Shown here in pieces: positions 30,836 through 39,812 of a DNA stretch of 64,000 bases (position 1 is the first letter of the stretch; each line of letters starts with the position of its first letter). Origin of the DNA: Planctomycetota bacterium (GTDB lineage: Bacteria; Planctomycetota; UBA1135; UBA2386); contig JAHBXX010000018.1 in the NCBI GenBank assembly GCA_019636245.1, positions 1-64,000 on the forward strand. Direction: 5' to 3'. The notes beneath the pieces are model-generated. The model had not been told where the DNA came from and did not search any database. It worked only from the letters and a program-made list of their open reading frames with translations. Made by a program: the position numbers and the translations under genes.

Positions 30836-31929
30836 GGTTGCTTCTCTCGGCCCGGCGCGTCGCCGGCGAACGGGGCCCCCTGCAGCGGGTCGAGCCGCAG
30901 CGTGCGGCCGGCGCCGACCTCGAACCGGGCCCCGCACCACGACAGCGCGGCCCCGTCGCCGCCGCGGAAGGTGATGGCGGCACCGTCGTTCTCGCTGCGA
31001 CCGCCTTCGGCGACCAGTCCGGCGCCGATCGGCGCCGGCGGCGGCGTCAGGAACATGGTCAGGATCTCGCCCGGATCGAGCCGCTGCGCGCCGAACGCAT
31101 GCGCCCAGCGCACCGCCCGCGAGCCGGCGTTGAAGATCGTCGCGCGGCCGCCGAACCGGCTGGGTTCGTCGGCCCGCTGCAGCAGCACCAGCACCTGGCC
31201 AGCGGTCTCCCCGGCCGCCGGCTCGGCGTCGACCTCCAGCTGCGATCCGTCGGGCAGGCGCAGCCGGTGGCCGCGGCCGTTCACCTGCAGGCGCAGCCGG
31301 GTGAAGCGGCGCAGTTCGACCTCGACCGCCGCCTCGTCGAGCGCCGCGATCTGCAGTTCGGTCGGACCGTGCGCGACGAGGCGGCTGCTGGTGTGGAACA
31401 GCAGTTCGAAGTCGCCCGCCTGCCGCACCTCGACCTCGGCGCCGACCGGCAGCGTGCGCAGCTTGTCGTGGAAGTAGAGCGGCACGAAGGCGTCGTCGCG
31501 CTGCCGGCGCCACCACACGCGGTCGGCGTGCTGCACCAGCAGCGCCAGGTCGGCGGCGAACGGCAGCGCCTCGCGCTGGCGCAGGCGCATCCACCCCGGC
31601 CAGCCGGGCGGTTCGGGATCGGCGAGCGGCAACAGCGGCACGTCGACCGCCTCGCCCGGCAGGCCGGGCAGCGGATAGTTGCCATAGCCGGCGAGCCGCG
31701 AGGGGAAGGTCGGGAAGCCCTGGAAGTCGCCCGGGCTCGGCATGCGCTGCCAGGACGGATCGAGCCACAGGCGCGGCTGCGAAGGCCGCGTGCTGACGCC
31801 GAACGGATCCGGTGGCGGCAACGGGGCCGGCTGGACCTGGGCCGCGGCGCGGACCAGCAGGACCAGCGCCGCCAGGCAGGCCGGCCACCAGGCAGCCGGC
31901 GACGGCGTGCGGCTCGACGGTCGCGGCAT
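30832..31929 (-). CDS. secreted hypothetical protein
   Basis: A 365-residue protein that was not recognised. It starts with a signal peptide ([19 protein letters not shown]) followed by a Pro-rich stretch, then [20 protein letters not shown]. The body is beta-rich with [20 protein letters not shown] and [20 protein letters not shown], and ends with [12 protein letters not shown]. It is periplasmic or surface-located, with no catalytic motif. ATG 31929 overlaps the PFK stop (TGATG) and its stop overlaps the UXS start, so it is made in proportion to these sugar-metabolism enzymes. Confidence 0.65.
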   Translation of the reverse strand: MPRPSSRTPSPAAWWPACLAALVLLVRAAAQVQPAPLPPPDPFGVSTRPSQPRLWLDPSWQRMPSPGDFQGFPTFPSRLAGYGNYPLPGLPGEAVDVPLLPLADPEPPGWPGWMRLRQREALPFAADLALLVQHADRVWWRRQRDDAFVPLYFHDKLRTLPVGAEVEVRQAGDFELLFHTSSRLVAHGPTELQIAALDEAAVEVELRRFTRLRLQVNGRGHRLRLPDGSQLEVDAEPAAGETAGQVLVLLQRADEPSRFGGRATIFNAGSRAVRWAHAFGAQRLDPGEILTMFLTPPPAPIGAGLVAEGGRSENDGAAITFRGGDGAALSWCGARFEVGAGRTLRLDPLQGAPFAGDAPGREKQP

Positions 31930-32981
31930 CAGGGCCCTCCCACCGGCAGGAAGAACGCCTCGTAGCGGTCGAGGAACTGGTCGGAGATGACCTTCCGGGC
32001 CGCGACCGCCGCCTCGAGCGGCACGTCGACGATCTCGCCGGCGCGCATCGCCGCCATGTAACCGAAGCGCCCCTCCAGCACCAGCCGCGCCGCGCGCGCG
32101 CCGAGCCGCAGCGCGAAGATGCGGTCGAAGGCGGTCGGCCGGCCGGCCCGCTGCAGGTGGCCGAGCACCAGGTGGCGGGCCTCCCACCCGAGCCGGGCCT
32201 GGATGCGACGCGCCACCAGTTCGGCGACGCCGCCGATCCGGTACTCCCCGAACTCGTCGCGCTCGGTCGACGACAGGCACTTGCCGTCCTCGAAGATCCG
32301 CGTGCCCTCGGCGGCGGCGACGATCGCCGAGCGCGCGCCGCTCTGGCGCAGCCGCTGCAGCCGTTCGCACAGCGCCTCCAGGTGGGCCTCGCGCTCGGGC
32401 ACCAGCACGCCCTCGGCGCCGGCGGCGACGCCGGCGTAGGCGGTGATCCAGCCGGCGTGCCGGCCCATGCACTCGACCACCATGACCCGGCCGTGCGATT
32501 CGGCGGTGCTGCGCAGGTCGTCCATCGCCCGCGTCACCACCTCGACGGCGGAGAAGAAGCCGAAGGTGAAGTCCGTCGCCTCGAGGTCGTTGTCGATCGT
32601 CTTCGGCACCCCGACGATCGGCAGCGCGTGGTCGCGGAACAACCGGTGCGCGGCGCCGAGCGTGCCCTCGCCGCCGATCGCCACCACCGCATCGAGCCGG
32701 TGCCTGGCCACCGTCGCCAGCACCCTGGGCACGTTGACGGCCGGATCGCGGTAGGGATTGTCGCCGCTGCTGCCGAGCAGCGTGCCGCCGTAGACGAGCA
32801 GGTGCTGGAAGTTCGCGTCCTGCAGCGACCGCGACCGGTCGTGGATCAGGCCGCGCCAGCCGTCCTCGAAACCGATCAGCTCGGCCCCGGCGGCGGCCAG
32901 CCGCCGGCCGAGACCGCAGATCGCGGCGTTGAGGCCGGGCGCATCGCCGCCGCCCGTGAACACCCCCACCCTGCAGGTCAT
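31929..32981 (-). CDS. pfkA: 6-phosphofructokinase, group III type, probably ATP-dependent
   Basis: A 350-residue PfkA-family enzyme that phosphorylates fructose 6-phosphate to the 1,6-bisphosphate. It has [12 protein letters not shown] (10-21), GGEGT (103-107) and catalytic PKTIDND (126-132, Asp130). Further sites are [13 protein letters not shown] and the C-terminal [15 protein letters not shown]. The Lys in PKTIDND is shared by PPi-dependent and actinobacterial ATP-dependent enzymes. Gly (not Asp) in GGEGT points to ATP as phosphoryl donor. It is coupled to the AmaP-like gene (ATGA) and to the secreted hypothetical (TGATG). Confidence 0.9.
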   Translation of the reverse strand: MTCRVGVFTGGGDAPGLNAAICGLGRRLAAAGAELIGFEDGWRGLIHDRSRSLQDANFQHLLVYGGTLLGSSGDNPYRDPAVNVPRVLATVARHRLDAVVAIGGEGTLGAAHRLFRDHALPIVGVPKTIDNDLEATDFTFGFFSAVEVVTRAMDDLRSTAESHGRVMVVECMGRHAGWITAYAGVAAGAEGVLVPEREAHLEALCERLQRLRQSGARSAIVAAAEGTRIFEDGKCLSSTERDEFGEYRIGGVAELVARRIQARLGWEARHLVLGHLQRAGRPTAFDRIFALRLGARAARLVLEGRFGYMAAMRAGEIVDVPLEAAVAARKVISDQFLDRYEAFFLPVGGP

Positions 32982-33658
32982 GCGTTGCCTCCCGAGGCCT
33001 CGTCGTCGATCGGATAGCGCGGCCCGGTGAACGGCGCCTCCTCGGCCGGCGGCACCTCGGCGCCGCGACGGCCGAGCTTGCCGGCGAAGCCCTGGAACTC
33101 GAGTTCGGTCTCCACGCGCACGCCATCGGCCGGACGCACCATCGACCCGAACCGTTCCCCGATCGCCTGCCGCAGCCGCTGGCTGGCCGCGAGGTTGCTG
33201 GTGCCCTCGGCGCACTGGAACCAGGCCCTGACCAGGATGCGCTTTGGCGCCCCCGTGTCGACGGCCACCCGCAGGCGCGTGATCTCGGGCAGGGCCTCGC
33301 CGGCGCGCTGCAGCCCGGTCTCGAGCGCTTCGCGGGCGATGCGAACCGGTCCCGCCGGAGTGTCGCTGACGATCCAGTCGGCCGGCAGGGCGCGGTCGCT
33401 GCGGCGCACCAGCCAGGCGAAGTTGCCGACCAGCAGGGCCGCGGCGAGCAGCAGGCAGACCCACGCCAGCGCGGTGCCGAGCGGCACCAGGGCGACGCGG
33501 CTGCCGCCGAACAGGGCCGCGAGCGGGGTCGGATCGGCGCCGGCAAGCACTCCGGGCTGCGCGAACAGCACCACGTAGGCGCCCGCGGCCAGGTTGGCGA
33601 CGGCCAGATTCGTCACCAGCAGCAGCCGACCGCCGATGCGCTGCCGTGGGCCCGCCAT
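32978..33658 (-). CDS. AmaP-like membrane protein (Asp23-related anchor family)
   Basis: A 226-residue protein with two N-terminal membrane helices (~10-32 and ~52-80). The cytoplasmic domain starts with GPVRIAREALETGLQRAGE and includes PEITRLRVAVDT and QRLRQAIGERFGSM. This layout matches the alkaline-shock-response membrane anchor (AmaP) family. The C-terminal ~30 residues are charged and Pro-rich. Its link between biotin carboxylase and phosphofructokinase is unexplained. ATG 33658 overlaps the accC stop (TGATG). Confidence 0.65.
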   Translation of the reverse strand: MAGPRQRIGGRLLLVTNLAVANLAAGAYVVLFAQPGVLAGADPTPLAALFGGSRVALVPLGTALAWVCLLLAAALLVGNFAWLVRRSDRALPADWIVSDTPAGPVRIAREALETGLQRAGEALPEITRLRVAVDTGAPKRILVRAWFQCAEGTSNLAASQRLRQAIGERFGSMVRPADGVRVETELEFQGFAGKLGRRGAEVPPAEEAPFTGPRYPIDDEASGGNA

Positions 33659-35004
33659 CAGCGCGGCGTGAAGTAGCGGTCGACGAAACCGGTGTCGACT
33701 TCGCCGGCGCGGAAGTCGGAGTGCTCGAGCACGCGCAGGAACAGGCTCGCCGTGGTGGTGATTCCCTCGAGCGTGAGTTCCTGCAGCGCCCGCCGCGCCA
33801 CCTCGATCGTGCGCTTGCGGTTCGCCCGGTGCACGATCAGCTTGCCGACCATCGAGTCGTAGTGCGGCGGCACCGTGTAGCCCTGGTAGATGTGGCTGTC
33901 CCAGCGTACGCCCGGTCCGGCCGGGGCGACGAACGTGCGGATCGTGCCTGGACTCGGCTTGAAGTTGTGATCGGGGTCCTCGGCGTTGATGCGGAACTCC
34001 ATCGCGTGCCCGCGCATCTCGATGTCCTCCTGGCGGAACGACAGGCGCTCGCCCGCCGCGACCAGGATCATCTCGCGGATCAGGTCGGTGTCGGTGACCA
34101 GTTCGGTCACCGGGTGCTCGACCTGGATACGCGAGTTGATCTCGATGAAGTAGAAGTTGCGGTCCTTGTCGAGCAGGAACTCGACGGTGCCGGCCGACGA
34201 GTAGTTGGCGGCCTTCGCCAGCCGCACCGCGGCCTCGCCCATCGCCTGGCGCGTCTTCTCGTCGAGCACCGGGCACGGACTCTCCTCGAGCAGCTTCTGG
34301 TGGCGACGCTGCAGCGAGCAGTCGCGCTCGCCGAGGTGCACGACGTTGCCGTGCTGGTCGGCCATGATCTGGATCTCGACGTGGCGCGGCTTCTCGATGT
34401 ACTTCTCGAGGTAGACCGTCGAGTCCTTGAACGCCTTCTCGGCCTCGCTGCGCGCCGCGTGGTAGCCGGTGACGAGGCTCGGCTCGTTGTGGGCGACGCG
34501 CATGCCGCGGCCGCCGCCGCCGGCGGCGGCCTTGATCAGCACCGGGAAGCCGATCTTGCGGGCGATCGCCAGCGCGTCCTGCTCGTTGTCGACCGGGCCG
34601 TCGCTGCCGGGCACGCACGGCACGCCGGCGTCCCTGGCCAGCTTCTTCGCCGCCACCTTGTCGCCGCACTGCGCGATGGCGGACGGCGACGGGCCGATGA
34701 ACTTGATGTTGCAGCTCTGGCAGACCTCCGCGAAGTGCTCGTTCTCGGACAGGAAGCCGTAGCCCGGGTGGATCGCCTCGACGTCGGCGATCTCGGCCGC
34801 GGCGATCAGGGCCGGGATGTTGAGGTAGCTCTCGCTGCTCGGCGCCGGACCGATGCAGATCGTCTCGTCGGCGTAGCGCAGGTGCAGCGAGTCCTTGTCG
34901 GCCTCGCTGTAGACGGCGACCGCCTCGATGCCGAGGTCCTTGCAGGCGCGCAGGATGCGCAGCGCGATCTCGCCGCGGTTGGCGATCAGGATGCGATGGA
35001 ACAT
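33658..35004 (-). CDS. accC: acetyl-CoA carboxylase biotin carboxylase subunit
   Basis: A 448-residue ATP-grasp enzyme that carboxylates biotin on BCCP, the first step of fatty-acid synthesis. The biotin-carboxylase domain is full length: [17 protein letters not shown], the flexible Gly-rich loop [12 protein letters not shown] (~162-173), the [13 protein letters not shown] motif and [18 protein letters not shown] 35004 lies 12 bases after the accB stop. The AmaP-like gene overlaps its stop. Confidence 0.96.
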   Translation of the reverse strand: MFHRILIANRGEIALRILRACKDLGIEAVAVYSEADKDSLHLRYADETICIGPAPSSESYLNIPALIAAAEIADVEAIHPGYGFLSENEHFAEVCQSCNIKFIGPSPSAIAQCGDKVAAKKLARDAGVPCVPGSDGPVDNEQDALAIARKIGFPVLIKAAAGGGGRGMRVAHNEPSLVTGYHAARSEAEKAFKDSTVYLEKYIEKPRHVEIQIMADQHGNVVHLGERDCSLQRRHQKLLEESPCPVLDEKTRQAMGEAAVRLAKAANYSSAGTVEFLLDKDRNFYFIEINSRIQVEHPVTELVTDTDLIREMILVAAGERLSFRQEDIEMRGHAMEFRINAEDPDHNFKPSPGTIRTFVAPAGPGVRWDSHIYQGYTVPPHYDSMVGKLIVHRANRKRTIEVARRALQELTLEGITTTASLFLRVLEHSDFRAGEVDTGFVDRYFTPR

Positions 35005-35016
35005 GCCAGCCTGCGC

Positions 35017-35550
35017 CTAGCGGATCAGGAACAGGGGCTGGCCGAACTCGACGGGCTCGCCGTTCTTGACCAGGACGTCGACGACCTCGAACTCGCGTTC
35101 GGCCTTGATCTCGTTCATGACCTTCATCGCCTCGATGATGCAGAGCGTGCGGTCGGCGGCGACGCGGTCGCCCACCTTGACGAACGGCTCGGCCTCGGGC
35201 GACGCCGCGCGGTAGAACGTGCCGAGCATCGGCGACTTGAACACCTCGCCCTGCGGTTCGGCGGCCGCCGGCGCCGCCGCGGCGCCGCCCGCCGCCGGCG
35301 GCGTCGGCATGGCCAGGGGCGGCATCGCCATCGGCGCCGGCGCGGCGTAGGCGACCGCATGCGGCTCCGTGCGCCGCACCCGCCAGCGGGCGCCGTGCTC
35401 CTCCAGTTCCACCTCGACGACGTCGCGGGCGACCATCAGCTCGATCAGCCGTTCCAGCTGGTCGAGGCGGTCGCCGCCGCCGGGACGGCCGGCCGCGGGT
35501 TTCGGGGCGGACGGGGACTTCTTGTCCTTGTTCGAGCGCTTGCCTGCCAT
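35017..35550 (-). CDS. accB: acetyl-CoA carboxylase biotin carboxyl carrier protein
   Basis: A 177-residue BCCP. The N-terminal dimerisation-type helix has RLDQLERLIELMVARDVVE. A long Ala/Pro linker (~70-100) follows. The biotinyl domain has Lys143 as the biotinylation site in EAMKVMNEI, with FKSPMLGTFYRAASPEAEP as the conserved loop. ATG 35550; a GGAG Shine-Dalgarno-like box sits about ten bases upstream on the minus strand. It is 90 bases after asd and directly before accC. Confidence 0.95.
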   Translation of the reverse strand: MAGKRSNKDKKSPSAPKPAAGRPGGGDRLDQLERLIELMVARDVVEVELEEHGARWRVRRTEPHAVAYAAPAPMAMPPLAMPTPPAAGGAAAAPAAAEPQGEVFKSPMLGTFYRAASPEAEPFVKVGDRVAADRTLCIIEAMKVMNEIKAEREFEVVDVLVKNGEPVEFGQPLFLIR

Positions 35551-35640
35551 ACGGTTCGGTACTCCTGGAGTCGGCTCCGAGGCAGCGGAAGTGAACGGGT
35601 AGGCGGAGCCGGAATCCAGAGGGCGGCCACCCCGATGCCG

Positions 35641-36636
35641 TCAGAGCAGCTCGGCGATCTGCACGGCGTTCAGCGCCGCGCCCTTGCGCAGCTGGTCGCC
35701 GGCGAGCCAGAAGGTCAGCCCGGGCGCGAACACCCGGCCGGCGCGGATGCGACCGACCGCGACCGGATCGCGGCCGGCCATCGGCAGCGGCATCGGGTAG
35801 CGCTGCTGCGCCGGATCGTCGACCAGTTCGAGGCCGGGCGCGCCGGCCAGCAGGTCCCGGGCCGCCGCGACCGGCAGCGGCCGCCCGAGCTGCACCGCGA
35901 CCGATTCGCTGTGGCACCGCTCCACCGGCACGCGCACGCAGGTCGCGTCGACCGGCAGGTCCGGCAGGCCCAGGATCTTGCGGGTCTCGAACTGCAGCTT
36001 GTCCTCCTCGCGCGTGTAGCCATCCGGCTGGAACACGTCGACCTGCGGGAACAGGTTGAACGCCAGCGTCTGCGGCAGCACGCGCGGCGGCAGGCGCTCG
36101 CCGCGCAGCGCCGCGGCCGTGCCCTCGCGCAGTTCGCGCATGGCCTGCTGCCCGGCCCCGGACGCCGCCTGGTAGGTCGACACGACCACGGCGCGCAGCC
36201 CCGCCGCGCGGTGCAGCGGCCACAGCGCCAGCACCAGGAGGATCGTCGAGCAGTTCGGATTGGCGACGATGCCCCGATGGGCGGCGATCGCCGCCGGGTT
36301 GACCTCGGGCACCACCAGCGGCACCTCGGGCAGGAGCCGGAAGGCGCTGCTGTTGTCGACGACGACGGCGCCGGCGCGCACGGCGCGCGGCGCGTGCTCC
36401 CGCGACACCGCCGAGCCGGCGGAGAACAGCGCCACGTCGATGCCGGCGAACGAGTCCGGACCGAGCGCCTCGATCGGCAACGACTCGCCGCGGAACGACA
36501 GCCGCTGGCCGGCCGAACGCGGCGACGCCAGGAGCCGCAGGCTGCGCAGCGGAAACTGGCGCGCCGCCAGCACGGCCAGGAAGTCCTGCCCGACGGCGCC
36601 CGAAGCGCCGACGATCGCGACCGCGCGTGGCGTCAT
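35641..36636 (-). CDS. asd: aspartate-semialdehyde dehydrogenase
   Basis: A 331-residue enzyme that reduces aspartyl phosphate to aspartate semialdehyde for lysine, diaminopimelate and threonine synthesis. The NADP motif is VAIVGASGAVGQDFL. The nucleophile is Cys129 in VANPNCSTI, the general base is the His in VERCHSESVAVQL, and the QAASGAGQQAM loop is conserved. ATG 36636 overlaps the moaC stop (ATGA). Confidence 0.94.
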   Translation of the reverse strand: MTPRAVAIVGASGAVGQDFLAVLAARQFPLRSLRLLASPRSAGQRLSFRGESLPIEALGPDSFAGIDVALFSAGSAVSREHAPRAVRAGAVVVDNSSAFRLLPEVPLVVPEVNPAAIAAHRGIVANPNCSTILLVLALWPLHRAAGLRAVVVSTYQAASGAGQQAMRELREGTAAALRGERLPPRVLPQTLAFNLFPQVDVFQPDGYTREEDKLQFETRKILGLPDLPVDATCVRVPVERCHSESVAVQLGRPLPVAAARDLLAGAPGLELVDDPAQQRYPMPLPMAGRDPVAVGRIRAGRVFAPGLTFWLAGDQLRKGAALNAVQIAELL

Positions 36637-37160
36637 GCCGTCCCCCCGGCGTCGGCGCGCCGCCAGTCGCCCGAACGGCCGCCGGACTTCGCCAGCAGCC
36701 GCACTTCGCGGATCGAGGCCTCCCGGCAGCGCCCCTTGACCATGTCGTAGAGCACCAGCGCAGCGACGCTGGCCGCGACCATCGCCTCCATCTCGACGCC
36801 GGTCGGCGCCACCGTGCTCGCCTCGCTGGTGATGCGCACCAGGGTCTCGCCGACGGGCGCGAAGTCGATGGCCACGTGGCCGAGCGGCAGCGGGTGGCAG
36901 AGCGGCACCAGGCGCGCGGTGTCCTTCGCCGCCAGGATGCCGGCGACGCGGGCCACCGCCAGCGCCTCACCCTTCGGCAGCCGCCCCTGCAGCAGCTCCT
37001 CGCGCACCCCGGGATCGAGGTGCAGCAGCGCCTCGGCCACGGCGCGCCTGGCCGTCGGCGGCTTCGGCGACACGTCGACCATGCGCGCCCGGCCGTGGGC
37101 ATCGAGGTGGGTCAGGCCCGCCGCGCGGGCTCCGGGATCGGGGGGCTGCACATCGCTCAC
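36633..37160 (-). CDS. moaC: cyclic pyranopterin monophosphate synthase
   Basis: A 175-residue molybdenum-cofactor enzyme that converts the MoaA product to cPMP. It carries LTHLDAHGRARMVDVSPKP at the start, the LCHPLPLGHVAIDF catalytic segment, and GVEMEAMVAASVAALVLYDMVKG near the C-terminus. It is the first gene of the nine-gene coupled run down to the threonine dehydratase, though accB may also have its own promoter. Confidence 0.94.
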   Translation of the reverse strand: MSDVQPPDPGARAAGLTHLDAHGRARMVDVSPKPPTARRAVAEALLHLDPGVREELLQGRLPKGEALAVARVAGILAAKDTARLVPLCHPLPLGHVAIDFAPVGETLVRITSEASTVAPTGVEMEAMVAASVAALVLYDMVKGRCREASIREVRLLAKSGGRSGDWRRADAGGTA

Positions 37161-37194
37161 GCGGTCAGCCTACCGGCCGGGCGGCGAAATCCTG

Positions 37195-37224
37195 TTCGGC
37201 AAGCGCGCGCCGTCGACGTATAGA
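37195..37224 (+). promoter_or_regulatory. promoter upstream of the S41 protease leader
   Basis: TTCGGC (37195-37200), 18 bases, TATAGA (37219-37224). Transcription would start near 37232, about 145 bases before ATG 37377, and pass through the strong hairpin at 37262. Confidence 0.42.
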
Positions 37225-37261
37225 ACCGGCGTGCCGCCGTCCCGCCCGGACCGGAGCACCA

Positions 37262-37298
37262 GCGGCGCCCCGCCGACCCCCGGTCGGGGCGCCGCTTT
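37262..37298 (+). terminator. strong hairpin plus T tract in the S41 protease leader (attenuator or small-RNA end)
   Basis: Perfect 10-bp arms GCGGCGCCCC (37262-37271) and GGGGCGCCGC (37286-37295), an inner GACC/GGTC stem, then TTT. It lies between the promoter and the start codon, so it may end a short transcript or control readthrough. Confidence 0.5.
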
Positions 37299-37376
37299 GC
37301 GTGCATCCCGGCCGGGCGGACGGTCGATCAGACGCCGGTGATCCGGCGGTGCGCGCGACCCTCCTGGCCAACCCCC

Positions 37377-39728
37377 ATGAACGCAGTCCGAAGCCCTTCC
37401 TCCTCCCGCCGTGCCACCGCGTGGCTCCTGTTCGCCCTGGCGGCGGTCGGGCCCTCGCTGCGCGCCCAGCAGGGACCGGAGGTGGCGGCGATCCTGCGCC
37501 AGGCGGATGGCTCGCCGATGACGCTCGTCTACGACCTGGCCGCGCGCCTCGGCGACCTGGCGCCGCCCAAGAACCTGGACACCTTCCGCGACCAGGTCAT
37601 GCGCGCCGTGCGCGACGGCGCTCCGGCCGACAAGGGGCGCCTGTGCGCCGCGCTGGCGCTGCGCGAACTGAAGGACGATGCGACCTACGGCAAGGACGTG
37701 CTCGAGCTGCTGCTGCCGCTGGCGACCAGCGCCGACGACGCGGTGCGCGCCGCCAGCATCGCCGTGCTCGGCCAGGAGCGCCTGTTCAACAACCGCGTCC
37801 TGCCCGACGTGCGCAAGGTCGTGGCCACCCACTGCAAGGACGAACTGGCGCCGCCGCTGGTGCGCATCGAGGCGGCCCTCGCCCTGTGGCAGGTCGGCAG
37901 CAACGAGGACCGCGCCACCGCCAAGGCCACCCTCGAGCAGTTCCTGCAGTCGGGCGATCGCGACCTGCGCCAGCGCGGCGCCCTGGCGCTGGCCGAACTG
38001 AACATCGACGGCGGGCCGGCCTGGACGGTGCTGCGCGAGATCCGCCACGAGCCCACCGATGCCGGCCGCCGGGCGAACCTGTTCCTGCAACGCGAGGAAC
38101 AGCGGCGGCAGTTCGAGCAGATGCTCGCCCGCATGGTCGAGCGCGGCGCCGGCACGGCCGCCGCCGACACCGCCGACGACTACCGGATGCTGACCGAGCT
38201 GCGGCAGCGCATCCGCGCCCAGCACATCCGCGGCAACACCGTCAGCGACCGCGAGCTGATCGAGTACGCGGCCAAGGGCATGCTGCAGGGGCTCGACCCG
38301 CACAGCACGTTCTTCACCGGTGAGGAGTACAAGCGCTTCTTCTTCGACCTGAACCGCGAATACGGCGGCATCGGCGCGTTCGTGAACTTCGACCAGGACG
38401 GCGACTTCTCGATCGTGCGGCCGATCTACTCCGGCCCCGCCTACGAGAACGGCCTGCGCAGCGGCGACAAGATCCTCGAAGTCGACGGCTGGGAGACCAG
38501 CGGCCACACCTCGGACGAGATCGTCTCCCGCCTCAAGGGGCGGCCGGAGACCCCGGTGGTGCTCAAGGTGTTCCGGCCGGGCTTCCAGGAGCCGCAGATG
38601 CTCACCATCGTGCGCCGCCAGATCGCGGTGCCGGCGGTGAACTGGGCGATGGTCCCGGGCGACATCGGCTACGTCGAGCTGATCAGCTTCAGCAGCAACC
38701 TCAGCGAGGAGCTGCGGCGGGCGCTGGCCGACCTCACGCGCCGCGGCGCACGCGGCATCGTGCTCGACGTGCGCAACAACACCGGCGGGTTCCTCTCCCA
38801 GGCCGGCGACGTCGTCGAGCAGTTCCTCGAGGGGCGCAAGCTGGTGGTCTACACCGAGGGCCCCGCCGAACCCCGCCGCGAGTACTTCACCGACGACCAT
38901 GCCCGCCCGGTCTGCAAGCTGCCGCTGGCGGTGCTGATCAACAACTTCTCCGCCTCGGCCTCCGAGATCACGGCCGGCGCCCTGCAGGACCACGGCCGCG
39001 CCGTCGTCATCGGCCAGCGCTCGTTCGGCAAGGGCAGCGTGCAGAACCTGTTCGCGCTGCGCAGCGACCCGCCCGAACCCTGGCAGGATCTCAACCAGGA
39101 CGGCAACTGGCAGGAGGGCGAGCCCTTCACCGACCGCAACGGCAACAGCACCTACGACGTCGGCGCGCACATCAAGCTGACGGTGGCGAAGTACCACCTG
39201 CCCAGCGGCCGCTGCCCGCACCGCGAGTTCGACAAGGAGGGCCGCATCGTCGACCCGAACTGGGGCGTGATGCCCGACAAGGTCGTCGACCTGCTCGAGA
39301 ACAAGCCCGAGGACGCGTGGAAGAACGCCGCCGTGTTCGCGCTGCTGCGCAAGGGCGTGTTCCGCGAATACGTGAAGACGCACATGCCGGCGCACGAGGC
39401 GCTGTTCCGCCAGCTCGCCGAGGGCGACGAAGGCGACCCGGCGCGCTACCCGGACTTCGCCGCGTTCTACGCCGGCCTCGAGACCAAGCTGACCGAGGAC
39501 GACGTGCGGCGCTGGCTGCGCTACGAGGTGCGCGACCAGATCAGCGACCTGCGCGGCGCCGTCTACCCCGGCCAGCGCGCGCTCGGCGATCCGCAGGAGG
39601 ACGCGCAGCTGCAGGAGGCCGTGCGCACCCTGCTGGCCAAGGACGGGCGCGACATCCGCGACGTCGCCGCCTACCAGAAGGTGCTGAAGATCAAGTTCCC
39701 CGAGGAACCACGCACGTCGGTGAAGTGA
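37377..39728 (+). CDS. S41-family (CtpA/Prc-like) processing protease with HEAT-like N-terminus
   Basis: A 783-residue exported serine protease. A signal peptide (ATAWLLFALAAVGPSLRA) precedes an alpha-helical repeat part (~35-250, HEAT-like). The PDZ domain covers about 330-420 (GIGAFVNFDQDGDFSIV, SGDKILEVDGWET). The S41 core includes IGYVELISFSSNLSEEL, GIVLDVRNNTGGFL, the Ser-containing INNFSASASEITAGALQ (~520-535) and Lys in IGQRSFGKGSVQN (~550). A further C-terminal helical region follows. It cleaves envelope or secreted proteins. ATG 37377 was chosen over an upstream ATG because it starts just before the signal peptide. Confidence 0.88.
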   Translation: MNAVRSPSSSRRATAWLLFALAAVGPSLRAQQGPEVAAILRQADGSPMTLVYDLAARLGDLAPPKNLDTFRDQVMRAVRDGAPADKGRLCAALALRELKDDATYGKDVLELLLPLATSADDAVRAASIAVLGQERLFNNRVLPDVRKVVATHCKDELAPPLVRIEAALALWQVGSNEDRATAKATLEQFLQSGDRDLRQRGALALAELNIDGGPAWTVLREIRHEPTDAGRRANLFLQREEQRRQFEQMLARMVERGAGTAAADTADDYRMLTELRQRIRAQHIRGNTVSDRELIEYAAKGMLQGLDPHSTFFTGEEYKRFFFDLNREYGGIGAFVNFDQDGDFSIVRPIYSGPAYENGLRSGDKILEVDGWETSGHTSDEIVSRLKGRPETPVVLKVFRPGFQEPQMLTIVRRQIAVPAVNWAMVPGDIGYVELISFSSNLSEELRRALADLTRRGARGIVLDVRNNTGGFLSQAGDVVEQFLEGRKLVVYTEGPAEPRREYFTDDHARPVCKLPLAVLINNFSASASEITAGALQDHGRAVVIGQRSFGKGSVQNLFALRSDPPEPWQDLNQDGNWQEGEPFTDRNGNSTYDVGAHIKLTVAKYHLPSGRCPHREFDKEGRIVDPNWGVMPDKVVDLLENKPEDAWKNAAVFALLRKGVFREYVKTHMPAHEALFRQLAEGDEGDPARYPDFAAFYAGLETKLTEDDVRRWLRYEVRDQISDLRGAVYPGQRALGDPQEDAQLQEAVRTLLAKDGRDIRDVAAYQKVLKIKFPEEPRTSVK

Positions 39729-39792
39729 ACGCGGTCGCGGCGGTGGTTTTCCGCCCGCCGGCGACACCTCGGCGCGCGTGACGGCTAGGGTG

Positions 39793-39798
39793 TAGGGT
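39793..39798 (+). promoter_or_regulatory. -10-like box TAGGGT before the Asp-box lipoprotein
   Basis: Second of two overlapping-phase TAGGGT copies (39786 and 39793). It lies 14 bases before ATG 39813, so the leader is short. The -35 is unclear. Confidence 0.35.
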
Positions 39799-39812
39799 CC
39801 GGCCCCCCCGCC

